Below, in pieces: positions 10,290 through 23,378 of a stretch of 64,000 bases of DNA. The notes beneath the pieces are model-generated. The model did not search any database, had not been told where the DNA came from, and saw only the letters and a list, made by a program, of their open reading frames with translations. Each line of letters opens with the position of its first letter. Positions within the stretch are counted from its first letter, which is position 1. Origin of the DNA: Adiantum capillus-veneris (lineage: Eukaryota; Streptophyta; Polypodiopsida; Polypodiales; Pteridaceae); contig CM043944.1 of NCBI GenBank assembly GCA_014529385.2, forward strand, positions 58,950,268 through 59,014,267, read 5' to 3'. The translations under genes and the position numbers were made by a program.

Positions 10290-13200
10290 ATGGCAGCCGC
10301 TAAGTCACCAGCAAAGAAGAAAAGAATGGCCAACAAAGATTACCTAGATGAAGTGGAGCCATTTGTAATACCAACAGGAACCATAAATCCCATTACCACT
10401 TGGTTACAAAGCAGCCTACTGAAGCAAATGACCTCAGGATATGCCAAGGCCTGTTCAAGGACCCAGAAGGCAATGCCATAGAGCTGCCAATGATATCTCG
10501 GGAACTCAATGAGTTCACGAGAAAGCCAGATATACTGTCTCTCTTGGAAAAGCTGGACTTACACAATTATTTTGAAGCGTTGCCAGCAGGAATTGACATC
10601 CAGAGAGTCTGGGAATTCATCACCACAATCAAAGAAAACGGCATAGCCAAAGTGACAGATCTGCAAGGAAAGACGAGAGTAATTGTAATCAGGCCAGAAG
10701 TGGTCGCAAGTGCATTGAACCTCTCTAACAAAGGTGAGAGTGTCAACAAGAGGCGAGAAGAGGTAAAGGTATACAAAGAAATCAAGAAGAACTACACCTT
10801 CGAGGATGTTGCTGATCCAATGGTGGCAACCATGTGCCAAATTTACAACCAATATTTCCATATGCGCACAAAGAGACCTCAAAAGTACACTGCACCACCG
10901 GCAGCAATTGGAACGACATTTACATGGGTAATGAAAACAAGCAAGACAAAAGAGATAGATTATGTGGCGTACCTACAGTACAACATTGTGAGAATGGGAA
11001 CCCCGAATCCTACATACATTGCACCAGGGGAGATGCTTACAAAGGCGATATATGAAGCTTTACATGCAAGGGGCCAGTGGCCTCTTCCTCCATAACAGAA
11101 TGACTGGTTGAAGCTGACAGAGGACAAGGAAGAGGAACAACCTACAGCTCCCAGGGTAACCACCAGACTAAAGAGAAAGCTAGAGACAGTGGAAGAAGAG
11201 CCTGCTCAACGGAAGAAAGCTACTGTACAAATGCCAACAAAAGAGACCAAATCCCAGAAGGCTGCTTGGCTAGAAAGGTTGATGGAAAGTTTCAAATCCC
11301 AACAAATGCTAAAAGGAGATCTAAATGAATTATGGAAGCCCTCACTTGAGGCAATGTCTGGATCTTCTCGAAGGGCAAATAGGGATCGCTTCGAAGACTA
11401 CATATAGAATTTTGAGATCCTAGATGCAACAGCTGAGAACATTCCAGTCATACCATTTACTGATGAAGAGGTTGATGATGTGAGGTGGAAGCTGCTAAAA
11501 GAGCAGGAAGGGGAAGAAAGAGAGAGGAAAACAAAAGCTGACCGGGATTTCAAAAAGAAACCATCAACCCCACCATCAAGCCGAGACTCAAGTCCTCCAC
11601 CATCACCATCTCCTCCTAGTCCTCCTCAACCCCGACAAACTGAGGAGTTGAACAAATCTGATGGGCAACAAGACTCCAAGGAAGAGGAGAACAAAGAGAA
11701 AGAGCAGAAGGCAGAAATTGAACCAAAAGATGAGAAGCAAGATCCTGAGGCAAGGAATTATGGAATATTCTTGGATCTGGTAGCTGTTGGATACACCAGA
11801 GAGGAGGCAGCTCAGACAGCATTTCAATTATCAACACCTAAACCAAAAAAATCCGCATTAAGCCCTCCTTTGGTGGAGCTGAAGGAGAATGCAACAGACA
11901 CCATAGATTTGCAACCACAAGAGGAAGACTGGGAAGAAGTTATACAAAGACTGCAAGGATTGAGAGCCAGATCAATGGCCAAAGAAATAGAGTACGAAGA
12001 ACTGAGGTTGAGTGAAGAAAATGTGAAAACAGAAGTGGAAACACTCTAGAGGCAAAACCAGGAGCAACTCCATGGCCAAGCACAGGTACAAGCTTAATTA
12101 GAAGCAACACTACAGAAATGTCAGGAGCTAGAAAATCAAGTCCAAGAAAACAATCAGAAACTGCTAAACTCTGAAGAGGAATACCATAAAGTCAGCAAGG
12201 CTCTTTCTGAAGCTGAGAAGGAAAGGGATGAGCTAACCCTACAGTTAGCGGAAGAGTTGAAGCAAGTAGAGAGCTTGAAAGAAGCTAAGGACAGGGCTGA
12301 AATCTCATATGAAGCTAGCCAAGATGAGGTAATTGAGCTCAAAGATCAAATCAAAGTAAAAGAGCAAACTATTCAGAGGTTGAGAGCATCGCCGGGCAGG
12401 GCAAGAGCTGCAGCTACAACTAGCACGAGCCAAGAAAAAGATGTGTTTGAAGAACAAATGATAGAACTCCAAAAAGAGTGACGCTTGAGAAGAAGCAGAG
12501 AGTGATGATGGCAGAAGGATCAATGATGATACAAAGCCAATTGGAAGAGGAGAACAAGTCGTGGAAAGAAGAATTGATGAAGCTTCAGGAAAGATTAGAA
12601 GATAATTCACAAACGCTACAAACAGACAATACTGAGATAAAACAGAAGTTAGACAAAGCTGATAGGGTCAATGCAGAACTCAATGACCTATTAGTGTCTG
12701 TGACAGAACAAGCTGAGATAGCAAAAGACAATTTACAGAAGCAGCTGGATAAACTTTAGGGCCAAACAAGTGAAGAACGCCAACAAAGTCAAGGGCCGGA
12801 TGCAACGGAAGGAATTGACATAGAGAATGTGTCAGATCAGGTGGACACTATCATACAAGAGGATATTCCTGGGGGATCAATACAAGAGCCCCGGGATCTG
12901 ACACAAGAAGAGGAATACAATCTACAGAAATCCATAGAAGCAGCTATAAAGGATACATCAAAAGAAGCAATGCAGTGGGAGCAGAGGATATTAAAGTCGA
13001 TGACAATTCAGAAATTAGATGCAAATGTCGTTCGACATAAATGGCTACAACCTTCTCTCCCCTATCCTCTTCTCAAATATGAGGCTGCTACAATCAACAA
13101 GAGGATCGAAGAGGAGCCCACAGTGGCACTGTATAATGAAGATGTCACCAAACCAGAAGGGGTTAAACTCATTGTAGACTCCCAACCAAGATGGAGGAAG

Positions 13201-13777
13201 GCATGGCTCACTAAATACCCTCAGTATTTAGTACATCTGGTAGAGGCGCCTAAAATAATCAGAGACAACCTCAGCTTTTGCCCTCTACCAAGGATGCAGA
13301 CATGGAAGGAGCATGAATTGCTGAAGCCTAAGCCACCCCACGTGGCTCAACTACCCAAAGCTGTCAGGCTTGAAGGCAGGCGAGAGAATGAGGGAGCAAT
13401 ACATGGTGAAAACCCTAACGGGCGCCATTAAATTTTTCACTGGCTTGCCTGACCTCTCTTGCAGTATGCTCAGGAAGATATGTAAAACCCTTCTGGCAGT
13501 TTTTGAGGTCTTTAAACCTGGGCAGGCAATAGGCAGCATATTTTTCTTCCAAGATACATATAAATGTGCTTATGAACTGTCTGCTCAACCTTCCCATGAG
13601 GTGATACATGCCCTCTACCAACGAATAATGTTTTTGCCCTCATACCACCTCCAGGCCTTTGAAGAAGCCTTCTACACCGGCTTCTTCACCATCGATACAG
13701 ATATATTTGGCCCTACATTACTGGCCCAGCATGCACGGTATGAGTCTGTTCTGAAGATGCGCGAAAGCCTCCACTGA
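10290..13777 (+). pseudogene. Long post-integrase ORF (coiled-coil protein), unit 1 copy
   Basis: The ATG at 10290 opens a frame that, through several breaks, spans about 1,150 codons up to 13777, just before the purine tract. The order is a basic N-terminus; a globular domain of about 230 residues (10400-11095) reminiscent of the plant transposon-associated domain with V-I-x-P-E-V-V-x-x-A-L-N-L; a basic stretch; a proline-rich linker (11555-11640); an E/K/Q-rich coiled coil (about 11690-12760); and a C-terminal globular part (12829-13777). Breaks include a frame change at about 10390, TAA at 11093, TAG near 11405, TAA at 12095-12097 and a shift near 13330. It occupies the position used for extra ORFs in Tat and env-like elements. 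I see no signal peptide or clear membrane anchor. The function is unknown. Confidence 0.6.
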
Positions 13778-13816
13778 AGCAGCAGCTCTACTGTCATGTC
13801 GGGGACAACATGAACT

Positions 13817-13829
13817 AGGAGGGGGGGAG
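13817..13829 (+). other. Polypurine tract of unit 1
   Basis: The run AGGAGGGGGGGAG lies immediately upstream of the TGTTAG start of the LTR. This is the normal place for the plus-strand primer of reverse transcription. Identical tracts precede the LTR in unit 2 (23366-23378) and unit 3 (32385-32397). Confidence 0.75.
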
Positions 13830-15160
13830 TGTTAGCAGAAGATTGGCGGCTACACTCAACTAAAGAGTGGCGGACTACGAAAAGAAAGAAATCCTATGTA
13901 GTCATTCCCTGATTAAGAAAAAAACCTATAATTTCATTTGAAAACACTTGGGGCTTGCAGAAGTTTCCAATTTTGTATATTATTTTTGCCATTAGACTGA
14001 GTAATATTTTACTTTGGAACTTGAGATATTGTAATTGGAAGGTATTTATACCAAATTTTGACCCTAATGAGAAAAACCTTTTGTTGATTTTTATCAAGTG
14101 TCTGTGAGAAGCGTATTCTGTGTACGAAAGAGAGTGAGAGTTTATCTTGACGCTACGCGCACATTGGTGGTCAAAATCGAGTGCGGAGAAGTGCAGCGTG
14201 TTGCCCCCGGAGAGAGCTACGCGCCAACACCTACATTGCACGTGTACGGCCCGGCCTCGCGAAATTGACCCACGAGCTATTTCTGGTGATTCGGTGAGCA
14301 TATGGTGTTTGTTTTTACATTTCAGCATATCCATGCGTTCGTAATGAGTAGAGCTACACATTAGGCACTTTAGTTTTCAGAAACGACGACCTACAAAAAA
14401 CATATCAGACATCCTACGTGATTTTGCATCGGGTGTTTTTGGGTAGGGTTTTGGGTCACGGACCTTAGGGAGAGCGGCCTATTGGTGTTAATAGGATTTC
14501 CCTCAAGTTTCGTCGCGTTTCGAGAACGTGGTATGGGTATTTGGCTCTTGGAAGCATTGTAGGAAATCTCCTCCGGTGTACTTTTGAAGGCTGTAACTTA
14601 GGCATTGGGTAGAGACCTCTATAGGAAATAGTCAATAGTCGGTCAAGTGTAGGTTGACATCCTATGCTTGCTTCCATGCGCCTGCGGGTCGAGCTTCGTC
14701 CTTAGCTGACAAATCTTGTTAGGTGAGTTCTCGCTGTGCTGACGTCCGTCGCCGCGTATCCGCCAACAAGGGTTAAGCGGGAGTCACACGGTGGAGGTGA
14801 AGTGAGAGAGAGGGCGGCCAGGTGTGGGGCTCTGAATTGGCCGAGAGGACCAAGTAAGGGGCATCCATCTACGGGGCAACTCGGGGCCAAGAGGGCAAGC
14901 TTAAGGGGTACACCATGTGGAAGGGGAGATTGGACAATTCGAGGTGTGGACACTCCAAGTCTGGGTCCAAGAGAGGTAAAATGGAGGGTGCTAGAGAGAG
15001 CCCAGAGGGTGGAAAATAAAGAATAAAAATATAAAAATATCATAATAATAATAAATGCCAAGGGGCACTGGCTATGTCTCTAGTCAACCCCCTTCTCAGC
15101 ACAAGCACAAAGAGAGACAAAGAGAGCAGATGAAATGAGGTGGCTTCCCCCTCCTTAACA
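13830..15160 (+). repeat. LTR of Tat-like unit 1
   Basis: It starts TGTTAGCAG directly after the purine tract and ends TTAACA, giving a TGTTA...TAACA inverted terminus and a length of 1331 bp. TATTTATA at 14043-14050 may be its TATA element, and AATAAA near 15015-15020 a polyadenylation signal. The end is followed by CTAGGT and then integrase sequence, not by a primer-binding site. The boundaries are inferred from the termini, because the 5' LTR is outside the window. Confidence 0.7.
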
Positions 15161-15166
15161 CTAGGT

Positions 15167-15735
15167 TGGTCATACATAGAAAATCTACTCCATATCATCC
15201 ACAGGAAAATGGACAAGCTGAGGCCACAAAAAAAACACTATGCACTGTTTTGACTAAAATTCTATCAGAATCAAGGACAGACTGGGATTAACAATTAGAC
15301 TCAACAATATGGGCAGACAAGGTAGCTTACAAAACATCAATCGGAACCACACCATACAACATGGTGTTTGGTCTAAATGCTATATTACCCATAGAGTTTT
15401 TAGTTCCAACTCTACGAGTAGCGAAACGCTTAGAATGGAGAGGCCATGAGCTCTCTTCAAGAATAGATGATCTTGAAAAGCTAGATGAACTTCGACTGAG
15501 AGCTGTAACTTAGATCTACGCTCAAAAGAGAAGACAAAAGGAATTTTTTGACAAGCATGTGCATACGAAAGAGTTCAAAATAGGTGATTATGTACTTGTT
15601 TATACTTTAAAGCAACATGCCAAAAAACTTAAAAAGCGAGGGATGGGACCCTTTCTGATTAGTGACTTATGACAAAGTGGAGTTGTCAAACTTGCTACAT
15701 TGGCAAGAGAATAAATGCCAAATTGGATTAGTGGG
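15167..15735 (+). pseudogene. Integrase 3' fragment, unit 2
   Basis: This equals the last third of the integrase, starting just before STPYHPQ. Only the catalytic Glu of the D-D-E triad remains, together with the C-terminal domain. A TGA at 15670-15672 replaces the Ser codon TCA found in unit 1 at 6117-6119, and unit 3 shares this stop. With no start and two core residues absent it cannot be an active integrase. Confidence 0.8.
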
Positions 15736-16956
15736 TGTCGGTTAAAAAAGTATCATTTACCACTAACACAGGATATGCTTCAACAAATCCATCAAGAAAA
15801 ACAACGCATGAAGGAGAAACAGAGTGTACGAGAAGAAGCACAAGCAAAAGCAAAAGAACACATTGCCAAAAGAAGGCTTCTGCGACAACAACAACAAAGT
15901 GGATCACCGTTGCGAATAAATGCTATTCGATTAATGAAACCCAGTGAAGACACAGTGGAACCAATAATTGCAGTCAAAGTGGGTAGCAATCAAGTTGAAT
16001 TGACGGCATTTCTTGATTCTGGAGCTCAAAAAAATCTGATTTCTTGCAAATTATATAATTAGCTCCAGCTCGAAGATCAACTCCATCCTACTCAACAAGC
16101 GCTAATAAGCAGTACCTCAAATTCATTAAGCACATTGAGCTGGACGATATTGCATATACAAGTACATCAGAATGTTTATCCCCACAATTTTTATGTGGTT
16201 GAGGCTACGAGCACACTACACCCAATGTTATTGGGACAACCATGGCAAAAAGAATATAATGTGTAGATAGATTGGAGTTCCAATACAGTCAAAATTCAAC
16301 AAGAACAAGAACACGAAGTGGTAGCCTTTGCTCAGAAAAAGAAAAATAGATGGGTGCCACTTAACCAGCAAAAGATACCTACGAAGGATAAACAGGAAAT
16401 AGCCAAATGTCTTCAATCAAAAAATGAGATACTACAAGCGACAAAGAATAGATCAAAGTCAGCAATAAGCAAACAAAAAGTATGGGTACGGAAAGATCTA
16501 CGTGAACGAGCCTACAAACCAAGGTGCAATAGCAGACAGCCTCCGAAAAACTGGGTTAATCAAACACCAAACAAATTCATCAAACATATATGAATAACGA
16601 ATAACATGCTCAATCGCCAACTACATGAGAAACGCATTTGGATCCCCAAGGCGATGCTACAGGAACACCCTTCAGTACAAGCAAAACCAGTAGCCAGACA
16701 AACGACATCGGTAAATCAATCTGTGTGGATGCTGATCAACAGAACAGCCACCAAGACCAAAAAAGAGGCCATAACCTTACAAACACATCCAGAACAAAGC
16801 TACAATTGGAAACCAGAAGAGAAAAAGATTACGGCCACATCAGCCACGATAATTGTCTCCATGGAGACCACAACGGTCATACCTACAGTAGCAGAAAACC
16901 AAGGCACCTCGCAAAGAAGACGATCAAACAAAGAGCGGCATAATTACAACTTTTAA
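15715..16956 (+). pseudogene. Second retropepsin-like segment, unit 2
   Basis: This is the same arrangement as at 6162-7406. The basic Gln-rich helix has one CAA fewer. D-S-G-A lies at about 16018-16029, followed by the same in-frame TAG after LYN, LLGQPW, and the lysine-rich tail. The residue after the motif reads QKN in place of QEN. The DSGA codons remain intact in all three units, although stops surround them. Confidence 0.55.
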
Positions 16957-18749
16957 TTGCAAAGAAAATCTGCCAACCAAACCAACAACAAAAAGGAAAC
17001 CTTGACGTCGAATGCCAATAAGCGTCTTGCTTATTCTCTCCTCTCGCACAACATTAATTTTACCATGCATTGATCGCGTATGCATCAGGTAGGGCCATGT
17101 TACAAGGCCATGCATTAGCACGTTTTTTAAACCCATGCACAGCATATACCCTGAGGCTATACCTTGTCGTCCGGGAGGACTCCGATTAGGAGGGGGAGAG
17201 GCATTCTCAATGCGAACCCTATGATAGTAAAAAGCAGCAAAAAGGGCATGTTTTGACTATTTTTGAGGGGTTTACGTTTGATTGTGAAATTTTATGGCCT
17301 AACCAAAGTACATATGCCCTTATACAACATTAATCTACAGAGATATGAGGCCAAACGCCAAATTGGGACCGATAAGTGTATGTATATATATAAAAATAAC
17401 CATTTTTTGGGCAAAATATTGGTAAGACGGAGAAATCCGGCCATAAAAATTACATGTGAGTGTACATAATGTGTTGGGATGAAGTTTTTGATTTATTTTG
17501 ATTGTTGGGGTTTTTTTGGGTTGATTTTTCTAATTTCCTTTTAAATTTACTGATTATTGGTAGAAAAACTTCAAAAATACAAAAAGCAAGTGAAATGCAA
17601 TCATAATTAAAAACAAAAAAGATGGGGATGATCAGTGACTAGAAAACAACCCAGGGTGCAGTGGGGGTGCAATTATGAGAATGAAGCGGGAGGCGTGTTG
17701 TGGCCAGATTTTGACCGAATCGTCAAAATCCTCAGAAACTGGGCAAATGGAGTCCAAATGGAGAACTTTTCGAGTCTAAACCACGTTTCGTGAAAAGTTA
17801 GGAGCACATATCAAATTTCATGAAAAATGGTTCTGAGACCCCCATTATAAGATTTTTTCACTCCACTTAGAGCTCATTTCTACTATTCACTTGTGACAGA
17901 GAGCTCTAGCCACCTAAAGCGCACAGGACTTTCAACAGCCGATATGCCGCGCACAATCATCCGATGACTACTAGATATGAGAGGTAGATTCAGTACCTTA
18001 TGCTCTTCATGTATATGTGATGTTTTGTCGCCAAAACTAGCATAGGACTCCAACGAGGTTTGCAGGATAGAGACCTGTGAGCGTAGATAATCACCTAACG
18101 GCTAACCCAATACCAACAAGACTTCATAGGGAGTTTACCTTAGCCTAGGAGACCAATCTTGGATGCCCGAAAGAGGCAAGAAAGCAACAGGAAAAACCCT
18201 AACTTCTAGAGCCCTGCAAGAAGCCACAAAGAGGAAATCCGGCAAAGGTAGCCCGAATCATACCAAAACTCATGAGTAGGCGCTTCTCAACGAGCTCTAC
18301 AAGGCTACATGGGCTACATGGCCAAAAGGTGACCAAAAGTAGGCCTAAGCTTCAAAAACGGCATCGGAAACGCAAAGTGTCACTTGGCTCTCACAGCCAA
18401 GCGAGACGTCCGTTTGCCACCAAACTTCGCGAGCGGCTTACCAAGGCCTTCAACAACCAAATCCTATGGTTGTAGACCACTAAAAATCTTCGGGGGCATG
18501 CAAACGCAATCATGGGCGCTTCCAGAGCAACAAATCACCAAACGAAGCTCAAGTGAAGCCAAAACCAACAAGAATCACATGGCAAGGTTCCCAAGGGATA
18601 ATAGAGCTACTCGGGTCATCATCAAGAAATTTCATCACGGGAAAGCGCTCCAAGAGTCAGAAATCACCTCTGACGCTCCGAAAGCCAAGAAGGGAGTTTC
18701 TAACTAGCCATTTGATTTTTTTAATTGAAATAAAGCACAAAGGGACTTA
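16957..18749 (+). other. Non-coding internal sequence, unit 2
   Basis: Counterpart of 7407-9199. No reading frame of recognisable family was found. It differs from unit 1 by scattered substitutions, many of which unit 3 shares. Confidence 0.5.
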
Positions 18750-19810
18750 GGGAGGTCATATGCACATGTTAGTAGGACTGATTACCAAAAAATTGCACAG
18801 GAGACATACTACGCGTAGGATGTCTCAAGGCCATGTTTGGGCACTCAACTCATCATTCAGCCATACACACAGCTTCTACATGTCATTTACAGCTTATCCC
18901 TCAAGTTTCACCCCATTTGGACAAAAGTTGACTCTTATGTATCAAATAACACAAAGTTAGAGCATAGAGGGAAGAATTGGTCATAGACCTATCAAAAATG
19001 ATCCAAATCAAGTGAAACTTGAACCATACACTCCACATCATGTCAAAGCTAACTGTGAGGTCATATCTACAAAATCATGAAAAAAGACATACTACGCGTA
19101 ATATGTCTCTAAGCTTGAAATGACCTCCAGATCGTTTTTTTGGCCTTCATACATGTTTATCACATTCATACAAGACCACCCACCAAGTGTCCATCCAAAC
19201 AAATCACTTTTTGGCCTCATAGCTCCATAGATGTATATTTCAGAGTCCGAAACACCAGAAATGGTCTTCCTACCCTCAAAACTTATCCAAATTCAAATCT
19301 AAGACCATGGTGATGATCTACAGGCTATGCCCTATCATACTGACAAATTTCATGCAATTCTGAGCAAGAAAGACATCCTACCGCGTAGTATGTCTCCAGA
19401 GTCATAGTGACCTACTAAGCAAAGTTTGACATCATAAATGGAACCATCATGCTACAAGAAGCCTACATATCAATTTTCAAGCCATTTGGACAACATTTGC
19501 TTATCAGTACAGGACATCCTACTCATTTGTAAACCAAAAGACTAAAATAGTACAATATTTCACTTTTTGGTGTCCAAATCAAAATCCAAGCACATAGCTG
19601 TGATGTCATAGGCTATCATCATGACAAGTTTCAAGTCATTCTGAGGATAAAGACATCCTACGCGTAATATGTCTCCAGGCTTAATTTGAAGCACAATTCT
19701 TACTGTTTTCATTTGCAAGCCACCCTTAGTCCCTCTTGAGCTCATGTTTCAACTTTCAAGTCAATTGGATAGTTAAAACTCAGTTTATCAGCTAATCTGT
19801 AAAGAACGCT
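18750..19810 (+). repeat. Subrepeat block with palindromic cores, unit 2
   Basis: Counterpart of 9200-10260 with the same four cores at about 283-bp spacing. The second core reads CTACGCGTAA here and in unit 3, while unit 1 has CTACACGTAA. The third keeps CGCG where unit 1 has CGCA. Confidence 0.7.
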
Positions 19811-19840
19811 AACTTTGGACTCTTGAGTGCAACAGGATCC

Positions 19841-22800
19841 ATGGCAGCCGCTAAGTCACCAACAAAGAAGAAAAGAATGACCAACAAAGATTACCTAGAT
19901 GAAGTGGAGCCATTTGTAATACCAACAGGAACCATAAAGCCCATTACCACTTGGTTACAAAGCAGCCTACTGAAGCAAATGACCTCAGGATATGCCAAGG
20001 CCTGTTCAAGGACCCAGAAGGTAATACCATAGAGCTGCCAATGATATCTCAGGAACTCACTGCGTTCACGAGAAAGTCAGATATACTGTCTCTCTTGGAA
20101 AAGCTGGACTTACACAATTATTTTGAAGCATTGCCAGCAGGAATTGACATCCAGAGAGTCTGGGAATTCATCACCACAATCAAAGAAAACGGCATAGCCA
20201 AAGTGACAGATCTGCAAGGAAAGACGAGAGTAATTGTAATCAGGCCAGAAGTGGTTGCAAGTGCATTGAACCTCTCTAACAAAGGTGAGAGTGTCAACAA
20301 GAGGCGAGAAGAGGTAAAGGTATACAAAGAAATCAAGAAGAACTACAGCTTCGAGGATGTTGCTGATCCAATGCTAGCAACCATGTGCCAAATTTACAAC
20401 CAATATTTCCATATGTGCACAAAGAGACCTCAAAAGTACACTGCACCACCCGTAGCAATTGGAACGACATTTACATGGGTAATGAAAACAAGCAAGCCAA
20501 AAGAGATAGATTATGTGGCGTACCTACAGTACAACATTGTGAGAATGGGAACCCCGAATCCTACATACATTGCACCAGGGGAGATGCTTACAAAGGTGAT
20601 ATATGAAGCTTTACATGCAAGGGGCCAGTGGCCTCTTCCTCCATCACAGAATGACTGGTTGAAGCTGACAGAGGACAAGGAAGAGGAACAACCTACAGCT
20701 CCCAGGGTAACCACCAGACTAAAGAGAAAGCTAGAGACAGTGGAAGAAGAGCCCGCTCAACGGAAGAAAGCTACTGTACAAATGCCAACAAAAGAGACCA
20801 AATCCCAGAAGGTTGCTTGGCTAGAAAGGTTGAAGGAAAGTTTCAAATCCCAAAAAATGCTAAAAGGAGATCTAAATGAATTATGGAAGCCCTCACTTGA
20901 GGCAATGTCTGGATCTTCTCGAAGGGCAAATAGGGATCGCTTCGAAGACTACATATAGAATTTTGAGATCCTAGATGCAACAGCTGAGAACATTCCAGTC
21001 ATACCATTTACCGATGAAGAGGTTGATGATGTGAGGTGGCAGCTGCTAAAAGAGCAGGAAGGGGAAGAAAGAGAGAGGAAAAAAAAAGCTGACCGGGATT
21101 TCAAAAAGAAACCATCAACCCCACCATCAAGCCGAGACTCAAGTCCTCCATCATCACCACCTCCTCCTAGTCCTCCTCAACCCCGACAAACTGAGGAGTT
21201 GAACAAATCTGATGGGCAACAAGACTCCAAGGAAGAGGAGAACAAAGAGAAAGAGCAGAAGGCAGAAATTGAACCAAAAGATGAGAAGCAAGATCCTCAG
21301 GCAAGGAATTATGGAATATTCTTGGATCTGGTAGCTGTAGGATACACCAGAGAGGAGGTAGCTCAGACAGCATTTCAATTATCAACACCTAAACCAAAAA
21401 AATCCGCATTGAGCCCTCCTTTGGTGGAGCTGAAGGAGAATGCAACAGACACCATAGATTTGCAACCACAAGAGGAAGACTGGGAAGAAGTTATACAAAG
21501 ACTGCAAGGATTGAGAGCCGGATCAATGGCCAAAGAAATAGAGTACGAAGAACTGAGGTTGAGTGAAGAAAATGTGAAAACAGAAGTGGAAACACTCTAG
21601 AGGCAAAACCAAGAGCAACTCCATGGCCAAGCACAGGTACAAGCTCAATTAGAAGCAACACTACAGAAATGTCAGGAGCTAGAAAATCAAGTCCAAGAAA
21701 ACAATCAGAAAGTGCTAAACTCTGAAGAGGAATACCATAAAGTCAGCAAGGCTCTTTCTGAAGCTGAGAAAGAAAGGGATGAGCTAACCTACAGTTAGCG
21801 GAAGAGTTGAAGCAAGTAGAGAGCTTGAAAGAAGCTAAGGACAGGGCTGAAATCTCATATGAATCTAGCCAAGATGAGGTAATTGAGCTCAAAGATCAAA
21901 TCAAAGTAAAAGAGCAAACTATTCATAGGTTGAGAGCATCGCCGGGAAGGGCAAGAGCTGCAGCTACAACTAGCACGAGCCAAGAAAAAGATGTGTTTGA
22001 AGAACAAATGATAGAACTCCAAAAAGAGTGACGCTTGAGAAGAAGCAGAGAGTGATGATGGCAGAAGGACCAATGATGATACAAAGCCAATTGGAAGAGG
22101 AGAACAAGTTGTTGAAAGCAGAATTGATGAAGCTTCAGGAAAGATTAGAAGATAATTCACAAACGCTGCAAACAGACAATACTGAGATAAAATAGAAGTT
22201 AGACAAAGCTGATAGGGTCAATGGATAACTCAATGACCTATTAGTGTCTGTGACAGAACAAGCTGAGATAGCAAAAGACAATTTACAGAAGCAGCTGGAT
22301 AAACTTTAGGGCCAAACAAGTGAAGAACGCCAACAAAGTCAAGGGCCGGATGCAACGGAAGGAATTGACATAGAGAATGTGTCAGATCCGGTGGACACTA
22401 TCATACAAGAGGATATTCCTGGGGGATCAATACAAGAGCCCCGGGATCTGACACAAGAAGAGGAATACAATCTACAGAAATCCATAGAAGCAGTTATAAA
22501 GGATACATCAAAAGAAGCAATGCAGTGGGAGCAGAGGATATTAAAGTCGATGACAATTCAGAAATTAGATGCAAATGTCGTTCGACATAAATGGCTACAA
22601 CCTTCTCTCCCCTATCCTCTTCTCAAATATGAGGCTGCTACAATCAACAAGAGGATCGAAGAGGAGCCCACAATGGCACTGTATAATGAAGATGTCACCA
22701 GACCAGAAGGGGTTAAACTCATTGTAGACTCCCAACCAAGATGGAGGAAGGCATGGCTCACTAAATACCCTCAGTATTTAGTACATCTGGTAGAGGCGCC

Positions 22801-23326
22801 TAAAATAATCAGAGACAACCTCAGCTTTTGCCCTCTACCAAGGATGCAGACATGGAAGGAGCATGAATTGCTGAAGAGAAGCCACCCCACGTGGCTCAAC
22901 TACCCAAAGCTGTCAGGCTTGAAGGCAGGCGAGAGAATGAGTGAGCAATACATGGTGAAAACCCTAACGGGCGCCATTAAATTTTTCACTGGCTTGCCTG
23001 ACCTCTCTTGCAGTATACTCAAGAAGATATGTAAAACCCTTCTGGCAGTTTTTGAGGTCTTTAAACCTGGGCAGGCAATAGACAACATATTTTTCTTCCA
23101 AGATACATATAAATGTGCTTATGAACTGTCTGCTCAACCTTCCCATGAGGTGATACATGCCCTCTACCAACGAATAATGTTTTTGACCTCATACCACCTC
23201 CAGGCCTTTGAAGAAGCCTTCTACACCGGCTTCTTCACCATCGATACAGATATATTTGGCCCTACATTACTGGCCCAGCATGCACGGTATGAGTCTGTTC
23301 TGAAGATGCGCGAAAGCCTCCACTGA
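19841..23326 (+). pseudogene. Long post-integrase ORF, unit 2 copy (most open)
   Basis: The ATG is at 19841, with the same domain order as unit 1. Three long pieces stay open: 19951-20958 (globular domain plus basic stretch), 21031-21600 (proline-rich linker and start of coiled coil) and 22379-23326 (C-terminal domain, 315 codons uninterrupted). CAA at 21646-21648 is retained where units 1 and 3 have a TAA stop. The C-terminal frame lacks the shift seen in units 1 and 3. It has private damage in the coiled coil, including a lost C near 21789 and extra stops near 22190-22230. It shares the frame change just before 19951 with the other copies. It is the best template for the ancestral protein, but is not functional as read. 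Confidence 0.6.
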
Positions 23327-23378
23327 AGCAGCAGCTCTACTGTCATGTCAGGGACAACATGAACTAGGAGGGGGGGAG

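Larger units (their letters stand above)
1..15160 (+). mobile_element. Tat/Ogre-like Ty3 LTR retrotransposon, unit 1 (5' end outside window)
   Basis: The order read on the plus strand is gag zinc knuckle, protease, RT, RNase H, integrase, second retropepsin-like segment, non-coding subrepeats, long post-integrase ORF, purine tract and LTR. The internal part alone exceeds 13.8 kb, so the full element would exceed 16 kb, a size typical of the Tat/Ogre lineage. The RT and integrase wording (YMDD, a D-D-E core with PQANGQAE, C-terminal NWISGCRLKKY) also fits that lineage from family knowledge. The 5' LTR and primer site lie upstream of the window. Every coding segment carries frameshifts or stops, so this copy cannot act by itself. 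From about 5614 onward the sequence recurs twice more downstream. Confidence 0.85.

Noticed and set aside
10290-13777. Post-integrase ORF as a retroviral-type envelope gene
   Set aside because: No signal peptide, glycosylation-rich ectodomain or clear membrane anchor is visible; most of it is charged coiled coil.
13894-14361. Antisense open frame of 155 codons conserved in all three Tat-like LTRs
   Set aside because: Its conservation follows from recent duplication of the LTR; it has no family resemblance and lies across the likely LTR promoter.
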